Shown: positions 41,974 to 50,300 of the stretch, one piece after another
How the letters are laid out: each line of letters starts with the position of its first letter
Numbering within the stretch: the stretch's first letter is position 1
Source: Bog-532 sp963732345
GTDB taxonomy: Bacteria; Actinomycetota; Actinomycetes; Streptosporangiales; Streptosporangiaceae
Direction: 5' to 3'
Assembly: GCA_963732345.1 (NCBI GenBank)
Contig: CAVSZI010000008.1
Span: 62,001-126,000 of the forward strand
Length of the DNA stretch: 64,000 nucleotides
Program-made: the position numbers and the translations under genes
Notes under the pieces: model-generated
Databases searched by the model: none
Told to the model about the DNA's origin: nothing
The model's input: the letters and a program-made list of their open reading frames with translations, nothing else

Positions 41974-42504
41974 ATGAGCGGGTGGGTGATGTGCGAGGTG
42001 CACGGGCGGCACTGGGGCGTCCAGGGCGCGGCTGGCCTGCTGCCGTTCGCCGTCACCGCCGGCAGCGTGGCGGTACTGCTCGCCCTGCGCAGCCACGGCA
42101 CCCACCAGGGCGGCACGTGGGGCACGATCGGCGGGGCGATCGAGCCTGGTGAGACGCCCTGGGAAGCGGCGGTCCGGGAAGCCGACGAGGAAGCCGCCGG
42201 CCTGGATCTGGCCGAGGACCAGGCGGCGCAGGGCCACCGGTACGGCTGCGTCAGCGGATGGGCCTACGTCACGTTCCCCGTGCGCGTGCCGCCGGCCTCG
42301 CCCGTCACGATCCGGTCCAACTGGGAGACCAGCGACCTGCGCTGGATCCCCGTCGACGAGGTCGGCAGCTACCCGCTGCACCCCGCCCTGGCCGAGTCCT
42401 GGCCCGAACTGAGGAAGCTGGTCGAGGACCGAGCGATGTTATGCATCGCCCAGACGATCCGCACGTCCGAACCGCCCGGGGGTTGGGTAGGGCAGGCTGG
42501 GTAG
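41974..42504 (+). CDS. NUDIX hydrolase
   Basis: This encodes 176 residues from the ATG at 41974; a GTG two codons upstream is possible. The Nudix box is complete (GGAIEPGETPWEAAVREADE continuing EAAG), fitting GX5EX7REUXEEXGU. The first residues (MCEVHGRHWGVQGAAGLLPF) resemble actinobacterial Nudix proteins that lack further domains. It hydrolyses a nucleoside diphosphate linked to some moiety; the substrate is undefined. It is followed on the same strand by an FAD oxidoreductase. Confidence 0.9.
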   Translation: MSGWVMCEVHGRHWGVQGAAGLLPFAVTAGSVAVLLALRSHGTHQGGTWGTIGGAIEPGETPWEAAVREADEEAAGLDLAEDQAAQGHRYGCVSGWAYVTFPVRVPPASPVTIRSNWETSDLRWIPVDEVGSYPLHPALAESWPELRKLVEDRAMLCIAQTIRTSEPPGGWVGQAG

Positions 42505-42560
42505 AAAGTACATCTGGAGGGCGGAAGCCAGAAGGACACCAGAGCCGGGGGGACAGACCC

Positions 42561-43802
42561 ATGCCACCGAGCAGCAAACCGCCCGTGGTCGTCATCGGGG
42601 CAGGCGTCGCGGGCCTGGCCTGCGCGCTTGATCTGACCGCCGCCGGCGTGCCGGTCCAGATCCTGGACGCCTCCGATGGCGTCGGGGGCCGGATGCGCAC
42701 CGACCGGCAGGGGGGTTTCCTGCTGGACCGCGGCTTCCAGGTGTTCAACACGTCCTACCCGCAGGTGAAGCGACGGATCAACCTGCCGGCCCTGCAGTTG
42801 AGGCCGTTCACGCCGGGCGTGCTACTGCACGCCGGGGACCGCCGGCTGCGGTTCGCCGACCCGACCCGGCAGCCCAGGGGCGCGGTGGATCTGCTGTGCG
42901 GGCGCCTCGCCGGGCCGTCCGACGCGATCGCGCTGGCGCGGCTCTGCGCCGCGGACATGCTGCTGCCGGTCAGCCTGATCAAGCGGCAGCCGGACCGGGC
43001 CACGTTCGCCGCACTGACCGAGGCCGGTATCTCACCCGCGCTCTGCGAGCTGTTCTTCCGCCCGTTCCTGGCCGGGGTCTTCCTCGAGGACGAGCTGGAG
43101 ACGTCGGGCCGTTTCTTCCACCTGGTCTGGCGGAGCATGCTGCGCGGCACCCTGTGCCTGCCGCGGCGCGGCATCCAGGCGGTCCCGGAGCAGCTCGCGG
43201 CTCGACTCCCGGCGGGGACCGTTCGGCTGGAAACGCCCGTCCGCGCGCTCACCGACGACGGTGCCGAACTGGAGGACGGAACCCGGATCGCGGCGCGGGC
43301 GGTGATCGTGGCGACCGGCGCCGCCGAGGCCGCCGCCCTGTTCCCGGACCTGAGCGTAGCGGCGACGCGCACCGTGACGACCTTCTACCACGCGGCGCCG
43401 TCCGCCCCGCTGGCCGAGCCGACCCTGCTCGTCGACACCGAGCGCAAGATCCTCAACACGGTCGTGCTGACCGAGGTCACCCCGGCGTACGCGGCCGACG
43501 GCCGGTCGCTCGTCTCCACCTCGGTCCTCGGCGACGCCAGCGGGCGCGAACCGGACGTGCGGGCGCGGATCGGGGAAATGTACGGCGCGGACACGTCCGG
43601 CTGGGAGCACCTGGCCACCTATCCGGTGCACGGCGCGCTGCCGGCCATGCCCGCGCCGCATCCGCTCAGCCGTCCCGCCCGCCTCGCCCCCCGCCGCTAC
43701 GTGTGCGGTGACCACCGGGCCACCGGCTCGGTGCAGGGCGCCATGGCATCCGGGACCCGCGCCGCGCGTGAGTTCCTGGCCTGGGCGGCCCGCGACTCCT
43801 AG
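42561..43802 (+). CDS. FAD-dependent amine oxidase/phytoene desaturase-like oxidoreductase
   Basis: This encodes 413 residues from the ATG at 42561. The dinucleotide fold is VVVIGAGVAGLACALDLTAA with the GGRMRTD motif. The middle has PRRGIQAVPEQLAARL, and the C-terminal FAD element is RRYVCGDHRATGSVQGAMAS with ASGTRAARE. This places it with NAD(P)-binding flavoproteins of the amine oxidase/protoporphyrinogen oxidase group. It is shorter than true desaturases (about 490). No carotenoid genes are nearby. Function beyond oxidoreductase is open. Confidence 0.87.
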   Translation: MPPSSKPPVVVIGAGVAGLACALDLTAAGVPVQILDASDGVGGRMRTDRQGGFLLDRGFQVFNTSYPQVKRRINLPALQLRPFTPGVLLHAGDRRLRFADPTRQPRGAVDLLCGRLAGPSDAIALARLCAADMLLPVSLIKRQPDRATFAALTEAGISPALCELFFRPFLAGVFLEDELETSGRFFHLVWRSMLRGTLCLPRRGIQAVPEQLAARLPAGTVRLETPVRALTDDGAELEDGTRIAARAVIVATGAAEAAALFPDLSVAATRTVTTFYHAAPSAPLAEPTLLVDTERKILNTVVLTEVTPAYAADGRSLVSTSVLGDASGREPDVRARIGEMYGADTSGWEHLATYPVHGALPAMPAPHPLSRPARLAPRRYVCGDHRATGSVQGAMASGTRAAREFLAWAARDS

Positions 43803-44227
43803 CGGGCCGGGGCACCTCTGACGCGTCGCTGCCGGCGGCCCCCTCAGGCGGCCGGCAGCGCTCAGTGCCCCCTGCTGTCAGCGCACGACGTTCACGGTGC
43901 GCGCAGGACGTTCAGGCTGTTGGTGTCGTCGTTGACGAAGTACACCTGGCGCGGACCCGCGGTCGCGGCCCTACCGCTCGTTTTCCGACAAATCCCCTGC
44001 CCATTTCGCGTGTCTCCTCGGCTCGCGACGGCGCGTGCGATCGCACGCGCCCGCGTCAGGGCCGGCCGGTCACCCGTCGCTCAACTCTTCCTACGGGAGG
44101 AAACGGCCACGGGATTGGAGCCGTGCAGAACTACGCCGGGGAAACACGCGCGGGAGAGGGGATGGCCGAACGGAACCGCGCGGGCGCGGAGCGCATGCGG
44201 GGGGGCCCGCGTGGTCGACCCCCCGGG
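43803..44227. other. Intergenic region with a long palindrome and a possible gene relic
   Basis: These 425 bases hold no intact gene. On the minus strand a frame ending at TGA 43892-43894 reads QVYFVNDDTNSLNVLRAP, which looks like the natural end of a secreted or propeller-type protein, but upstream the frame loses protein character; it may be another truncated gene. A 22-bp perfect palindrome lies at 44030-44051. No other structure was recognised. Confidence 0.4.
44030..44051. repeat. 22-bp perfect palindrome
   Basis: The sequence is perfectly self-complementary over 22 bases with no loop; its core is GCGTGCGATCGCACGC. A loop-free dyad is better suited to protein binding than to termination. 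It stands in a gene-free region between the convergent FAD oxidoreductase and alcohol dehydrogenase genes. Confidence 0.7.
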
Positions 44228-45241
44228 CTAGCACTGCGGGTCGATGTGCACCTTGGGGGCGTCGCCCCACTCGGGCGGCCGGTGACCGGCCAGCACGGCG
44301 GCCACTTGCTCCAGCCCGACGGTCGCGGCGACGACGGGCCGGGGGTCGACGGCCCCGCTGGCGTACAGGGAGGTCGTCTCCCCCAGGCCACCGGAGGCGC
44401 TGAGCACGCCGGTCGCGGTGACGTCCTTGAGCACCAGGGTCCGCGTGTCGACCACGCTGGGCTCGGCGGACAGGCCGATATAGACGACGCGGCCGCCCGG
44501 CTCCACGATCCCGGCGGCCAGCGACGGCAGTTCCCGCGCCGTCGACGCGTCGAGGACCGCATCGAAGGGCAGATCCGGAAGGGTGTCCCGGAGCCATGCG
44601 GCGCCGAAGCCGAGCTCGCGCGCGAACCGCAGCGACCGCTCGTCCCGGCCCAGCAGGTGCACCTCGGCACCGAAGGACCGGGCGATCTGGGCGGCGAGCA
44701 GCCCGATGGTGCCCGGGCCCATGACCAGCAGCCGTTGCCCGCCCCCCGCCAGCGCGGCGCGGACGGCGCGGAGCGCGTTGCCGCCCGGCTCGACGAGGGC
44801 GCCGATGGCCGCGCCGACACCGGCGGGAATCGGCTGCAGGGCGCTGGCCGGCACGAGGAGCTGCTCAGCCAGGGCGCCCGGCCAGCCGCCCCGGACGCCA
44901 ATCTCGTACCGCTCCGCGCACAGGTGCTGCCGCCCGCCGAGGCAGCGCCGGCACCGCCCGCAGCCGAGCATCGTGTCCCCGGTGACCCGCTGCCCGACCC
45001 AGGACTCGGTGGCCGCATCACCGGCCCGCATGACAACGCCGCACCATTCGTGGCCGATGCGCACTGGGTACTGCGCCTCACCGGTACGCAGGTAGGCCAT
45101 GTGGCCGGTGAAGAACTCCACGTCCGTGCCGCAGACGCCGGCCCGCTCGACATCCACGACCACCTGGCCCGGCGATGGCGACGGCGGGTCGATGTCGCAG
45201 ACCGCGCCCTGGCCCGGCCCGGTGATGACGAACGCGCGCAC
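44228..45241 (-). CDS. Zinc-dependent alcohol/polyol dehydrogenase (MDR family)
   Basis: This encodes 337 residues from a GTG. The catalytic zinc ligands are Cys in RAGVCGTDVEFF and the His-Glu pair in RIGHEWCGVV. The structural zinc site is CGRCRRCLGGRQHLC with four cysteines. The NAD motif is LLVMGPGTIGLLAAQIARSFG. This is the threonine/sorbitol/sugar dehydrogenase branch of the MDR superfamily. It is divergent from an IlvD/Edd-type dehydratase, a pairing typical of oxidative sugar breakdown (sugar to lactone or acid, then dehydration). The substrate is not determined; with a xylose-type importer 7 kb away, a pentose is an attractive guess. Confidence 0.9.
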   Translation of the reverse strand: MRAFVITGPGQGAVCDIDPPSPSPGQVVVDVERAGVCGTDVEFFTGHMAYLRTGEAQYPVRIGHEWCGVVMRAGDAATESWVGQRVTGDTMLGCGRCRRCLGGRQHLCAERYEIGVRGGWPGALAEQLLVPASALQPIPAGVGAAIGALVEPGGNALRAVRAALAGGGQRLLVMGPGTIGLLAAQIARSFGAEVHLLGRDERSLRFARELGFGAAWLRDTLPDLPFDAVLDASTARELPSLAAGIVEPGGRVVYIGLSAEPSVVDTRTLVLKDVTATGVLSASGGLGETTSLYASGAVDPRPVVAATVGLEQVAAVLAGHRPPEWGDAPKVHIDPQC

Positions 45242-45338
45242 GCCCGGCTACCTGCTGATCCGCCGCGCCGGCGGCGGCTGCGAGGGTAACGTCCATGGCG
45301 TTCCGAATATTAGGTCGAGATTCCGGGAGCAGGAAACC

Positions 45339-47054
45339 ATGTCTGATCTGCGCAGCGCCCAGTGGTACGGCGGACGGGATCGGGACGCGTACATCCACCG
45401 GGCGTGGATGCGCCGGGGCGCGCCCGACTCGGCCTTCACCGGGCGCCCGCAGATCGCGATCGCCAACACGGCCTCGGACCTGGTGCCGTGCAACCGGCAC
45501 CTGAGCGAGGTCGCCGAGCACGTCGCCGCCGGCGTGTGGGAGGCCGGCGGGGTCCCGCTCGACATGCCGGTCGTGTCGCTGGGCGAAACACAGGTCCGCC
45601 CCACCGCGATGCTGTGGCGGAACATGGCGGCCATGGCCATCGAGGAGATGATCCGCGCCAACCCGATCGACGGCGTGGTGCTGCTCGGCGGATGCGACAA
45701 GACCATCCCCGCCCTGCTGATGGGCGCGGCGTCGGTCGACCTGCCTGCGGTGGTCGTGCCCGGCGGCCCGATGCTGACCGGCACGTTCCGCGGCGTGCCG
45801 CTCGGCTGCGGGACCGACGTGTGGCGGCTGAGCGAGGACGTCCGCGCGGGCAAGCTGTCCGAACAGGAATTCCTTCGGTCCGAGTCGTCGATGATCCGCA
45901 GCCGGGGGCACTGCAACACGATGGGGACCGCCTCCACGATGGGGCTGCTGGCCGAGGTGCTCGGCACGACGTTGCCCGGCACGGCCGGCCTGCCCGCTCC
46001 GGACAGCCGGCTCCTCGGCCAGGCGCACGGCACCGGGGTACTGGCCGTCGAAATGGCCCGGGAGGGCCGGCGTCCCAGCCAGGTCCTGTCGGCCGCCTCG
46101 TTCCGCAACGCGATCGTCGCCCTGGCCGCACTCGGTGGTTCGACCAATGCCGTCGTGCACCTGCTCGCCATCGCCGGGCGGCTGGGGATACCGCTCAGCC
46201 TGGACGATTTCGACCGCATCGGCGCCGACGTGCCGCTGCTGGTCAACCTGCAGCCTGCCGGGCAGCACCTGATGGAGGACTTCCACCGCTCCGGGGGCCT
46301 GCTGGCCGTGCTGCATGAGGTGGAGGACCTGCTCGACCCCGCGGCGCTGACTGTCACCGGCCGCCCGCTGGTGCATTACCTGGCCGGGGCGGAGATCTGG
46401 GACCGTGAGGTCATCCGGGGGCGCAAGGAGCCGTTGCAGGACGCGGCCGGCATCGCCGTGCTGCGCGGCAACCTGGCGCCCAGCGGGGCGATCATCAAGC
46501 CGGCGGCGGCCTCGCCGCACCTGCTGCAGCACCGCGGCCGGGCGGTGGTCTTCGATTCCGTCGAGGACCTGCACGCCCGGCTCGACGATCCGGGGCTCGA
46601 CGTCGACGCCGACTCGGTGCTCGTGCTGCGCGGCTGCGGCCCGCGCGGTTACCCGGGGATGCCGGAGGTGTCGAACGTGCCGCTGCCGGCCAAGCTACTG
46701 CGCGAGGGCGCGCGGGACATGGTCCGGATCTGCGACGGCCGAATGAGCGGTACCGCCTACGGGACGGTGGTCCTGCACGTCGCCCCGGAGGGGGCGGCAG
46801 GCGGCCCGCTCAGCAAGATCCGGACCGGTGACTGGATCGTGCTCGACGTGCCCGCACGCCGCGTCGAGGTGGAACTGACCGCGGACGCGCTACGGGACCG
46901 CCCGGTCGCCGCGGCGATGGCGGAGGCCGTCGCGCAGCCCCGGCGCGGCTGGGAACTGCTGTACGTCAACAGCGTGCAGGGCGCCGAGACTGGAGCCGAT
47001 CTGGACTTCCTTCGCGGTTCCAGCGGGGATCAGGTCAACCGCGAATCTCACTGA
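45339..47054 (+). CDS. IlvD/Edd-family dehydratase, probable sugar-acid dehydratase
   Basis: This encodes 571 residues from the ATG at 45339, behind GGAGCAGGAAACC. The Fe-S and metal-binding motifs of dihydroxy-acid/aldonic-acid dehydratases are present: LGGCDKTIPALLMGA, SRGHCNTMGTASTMG and VRICDGRMSGTAYGTVVLHV, which supply the three cluster cysteines. The NVPLPAKLLREG and GPRGYPGMPEVSN segments are typical. The sequence flavour (WYGGRDRDAYIHRAWMRRG) matches sugar-acid (arabonate/xylonate-like) dehydratases more than IlvD of branched amino acid synthesis. It is divergent from the polyol dehydrogenase. The C-terminus overlaps the end of the STAS gene by seven bases. Confidence 0.88.
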   Translation: MSDLRSAQWYGGRDRDAYIHRAWMRRGAPDSAFTGRPQIAIANTASDLVPCNRHLSEVAEHVAAGVWEAGGVPLDMPVVSLGETQVRPTAMLWRNMAAMAIEEMIRANPIDGVVLLGGCDKTIPALLMGAASVDLPAVVVPGGPMLTGTFRGVPLGCGTDVWRLSEDVRAGKLSEQEFLRSESSMIRSRGHCNTMGTASTMGLLAEVLGTTLPGTAGLPAPDSRLLGQAHGTGVLAVEMAREGRRPSQVLSAASFRNAIVALAALGGSTNAVVHLLAIAGRLGIPLSLDDFDRIGADVPLLVNLQPAGQHLMEDFHRSGGLLAVLHEVEDLLDPAALTVTGRPLVHYLAGAEIWDREVIRGRKEPLQDAAGIAVLRGNLAPSGAIIKPAAASPHLLQHRGRAVVFDSVEDLHARLDDPGLDVDADSVLVLRGCGPRGYPGMPEVSNVPLPAKLLREGARDMVRICDGRMSGTAYGTVVLHVAPEGAAGGPLSKIRTGDWIVLDVPARRVEVELTADALRDRPVAAAMAEAVAQPRRGWELLYVNSVQGAETGADLDFLRGSSGDQVNRESH

Positions 47055-47374
47055 GTGCCATCGCCGTCGGCGATGACGTCTATCTGGTGCATGGTCGTCA
47101 TATCGGCCAGGCCGGAGATCGTCAGCACGGGGGCGAGCAGCGGCGTCGCAATCAGCTCGATGTGCGCCGCGTGCGCGAACAGAACCGTAAGGCCGGCGCT
47201 GTCCAGGTACTCGACTCCGGTGAGATCGACCACGAGCCGGCCGTTAGCGGCCGAGGCGCGGGTGAGCGCCTCCCGGAAGGTGCCCGCGTTGCTCATGTCG
47301 ATCTCGCCGACGGCGGTCACGACCGGGATCCCGTCCGGTCGCGGGTGGGTGGACAGGGTGAGCGGAGTGGTCAT
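47048..47374 (-). CDS. STAS-domain anti-sigma factor antagonist
   Basis: This encodes 108 residues from the ATG at 47374. It is a single STAS domain with VVTAVGEIDMSNAGTFREAL at the start and the regulatory loop VVDLTGVEYLDSAGLTVLFA, where the Ser of DSAG is the usual phosphorylation site. Such proteins bind an anti-sigma kinase only when dephosphorylated. The start overlaps the stop of the giant kinase-phosphatase gene as ATGA, so both are made together. That gene encodes the matching SpoIIE-type phosphatase and RsbW-like kinase, making this the likely substrate. The target sigma factor is not in the window. Confidence 0.9.
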   Translation of the reverse strand: MTTPLTLSTHPRPDGIPVVTAVGEIDMSNAGTFREALTRASAANGRLVVDLTGVEYLDSAGLTVLFAHAAHIELIATPLLAPVLTISGLADMTTMHQIDVIADGDGTQ

Positions 47375-50300
47375 GGGGTGATCCTCAGCTGCATGTCGAC
47401 GGTGGTGCCGGCATCGCCGGGCTCGATGGTTACCTGCTGCATGAGGGCGCGCATAAGCGGGATGCCGTGCCCGCGGTTCGTGCCGTCCACCGGCTGGGAG
47501 ATCTTCCAGCGGCCAGTGTCGGTGATGGTCAGCCGGAGCTGGGTGACGGTGGTGGCGGCCCGCAGCCGGATCTGCTCGCCGGGAGCGTGCCGGTGACCGT
47601 GCTCGACGGCGTTGGCACACGCTTCACCCGCGGCGACGAGCACGTCCTGCATCGTCTTGTGGTTGAGGCCGCAACGGCTCAGCCAGGTCCGGAGCGCGGC
47701 CCGGACCGGTGCGAGCTGGGCCGAATCCGCCGGGAAAGTCAGTTCGAGGGGGGCGGGGTGGCGGTAGAGAACCAGCGCGACGTCGTCTTCGTAGCCGCCA
47801 TCCGGGGCCATGGCGGTCATGATGGCGGTCGCGAGGTCCTCGACGGCCGCGGAGGCCCCCCGATGGACCGCCGCCCCAGCCTGGGCGATCCCGGTGTCCA
47901 TGGAGCGGCGGCGCCGCTCGACCAGGCCGTCGGTGTACAGTAGCAGGCCCGCCCGGGCGGGCACGGTGCAGCTGGCTTCGATCCGTTCGATATCGGGCCG
48001 CACCGCGAGCGGGAACGAGCGGCCGTCCTCCAGCAGCTGGGTACGCCCGTCGGGCAGGGCCAGGATGCCCGGCGGATGGCCGGCGCTGCTGTAGGTCAGC
48101 CGGCCCTCGTCCCGATCGAGGATCCCGCAGAAAACCGTGCTGCAGATGGCCCCGGGGATGAGGGCGGCGAATCGGTCCATGGCGGTGAGCGTCTGGGCGG
48201 CGCTCGCGTCCTGCAGCAGCAGGGCGCGGCAGGCGCTGCGGAGCTGGCCCATCACGGTCGCGGCGTCCAGGCCGTGCCCGACGCAGTCGCCGACCACGAT
48301 CCCGATCCGCCCGTCGGGCAGCTCGACGATGTCGTACCAGTCCCCGCCGACCTCGAGCGGGCGGTTGGCTGGCTCGTAACGCGCCGCGAAACCGGCCGGC
48401 AGCCGGGCCGGCCCGAGAATGGCCCGCTGCAGGGCGAGGGCCGTCTCCCGCTGCTGATCGGTCTGGTGCACCCGGTGCAGCGCCTGGCCCAGGTAGCCAC
48501 ACAACAGGGCCAGCAGGGCGCGGTCCTCGGCGCTGAACGGGCGGCCGGCGTCCACGTCGATCCAGACGGCCAGCAAGCCCAGCGGATACTGAACGGTGAT
48601 CCCGACCTCGGCGGCCCAGCCGTCGACGGCCGGGGCGTCGCCCGGTGCCGCGGCGCTGCCGCCGGCCGGGCTGAGCAGGGGCTGGCGCCGGAGCGCGCTG
48701 ATCCGCTCGCGCAGCGGGGCCGGCAGGTCGGCCCAGATCGTTTCAGCTCCGGTCGACATCAGCGACGGCTCCTTGCCGCCCTCCCAGGTGACGGCGAGCA
48801 CTCGCCGGGCCTGCCAGAGTCGCCGCAGCTCGTTGATCGCACCCTGGAGCGCCTGCGGCACGCTGCTGGCCTGCGAGAGCAGCAGGCCCATGGCGGCCAG
48901 GGCCGCCTCGCGCTGCCCGGCGTAGTGCTCCGCGGTGATGTCGCGCAGGGTGCCCACGACCATGCGCCGGCCGGTGTCCGGGTCCTGGACCTCGTTGAAG
49001 CTGGCCGCCACCCACAGCCGGTGGCCGTCCTTGTGGGTGACCGGTGCCACGAAGCTTCCCTTGCTCTGCCTCATGAGCTGCCCGAAGGCCTCGCCGAGCT
49101 GGCGGTGAGCCTCTGGCTCGGTGTCCTCCCCGGGCCACCACGCGTACTCGGCCGCGTACGGCAGCCCCTCGGGGCCGTAGCCGAGCATGTCGGTGAACGC
49201 GGCGTTGATCTCGACCACGGTGCCGGCCTCGTCGCACAGGAAGAACGCCTCGTGCAGCGAGTCGATCAGGGCCGCGCGCCACCGGGCGTGGTGGTTGCGC
49301 AGCCGTGCCAGTTCTACATTGGCCCGCACCCGCGCGAGCAGTTCCGCGGCGGAGAACGGCTTGACCAGGTAGTCGTCCGCGCCGGCCCCAAGGCCCTCGA
49401 TCGCGGCCTCCTGCCCCGCCCGCGCCGACAGCAGCAGCACCGGCACGTCGGCGGTGCGCGGATCGGCCCGGAGCGCGGCGACCAGGGCGAGGCCGTCCAG
49501 GCCCGGCATCATCACGTCGCTGATGACGAGATCGGGTGCGCTGGCGCGCACCTCATCCAGGGCGGTCAGCCCGTCCGCCACCGCCGTGACCTGGTAGCTG
49601 GCCCGCAACAGCCGCTGCAGGTATTCACGCATGTCGGCGTTGTCGTCCGCGAGCAGGACCCGCGCCGTGGACGCCGGACTCGGCGGGCCTGCCGGGCCAG
49701 CCGGGCCCGGTGATTCGCGGAGCAGGGCACCCACGGCGGGCGGCAGCGCGTCCAGGGGCGCCTCACCGCCAGGCAGCCAGCGCAGGGCCTCCTCGACGAA
49801 TGGGTCGGCGGCGGCCGAGACCATGTCCGGTCCCGCGGCCGGGGCGACGTTGGCGGCCGGCAGGTGATCGTGACCGAAGGGCAGCCGGATGGTAAACGTC
49901 GTTCCGGCATCCTCGATGCTGTCGGCGGTGATCGTGCCGCCGTGCAGGCCGACGAGTTCCCGGACCAGGGCCAGGCCGATGCCGCTGCCCTCGTTGGACC
50001 GCGAGCGCGCGTTGGGAATGCGGTGGAAACGCTCGAACAAGCGGGGCATCTCGCCCGCGGCCACCCCGACTCCGGTGTCGGTGATCCGCAGGGTGGCCTG
50101 CCCGCCCTCCGGCCGCAGCGTCACGCTGACGGTGCCGTCGAAGGTGAACTTCAGCGCGTTGCTCAGCAGGTTGAGAACGACCTTCTCCCACATCTCCCGG
50201 TCGATGTAGACGGGCTCCGGCAAGGCGGCGCAGTCCACCTGGTACGACAGCCCGGCCCGTTCCATGGCCGAACGGAAGACGCTGGCCAGGTCGGCCGTGA

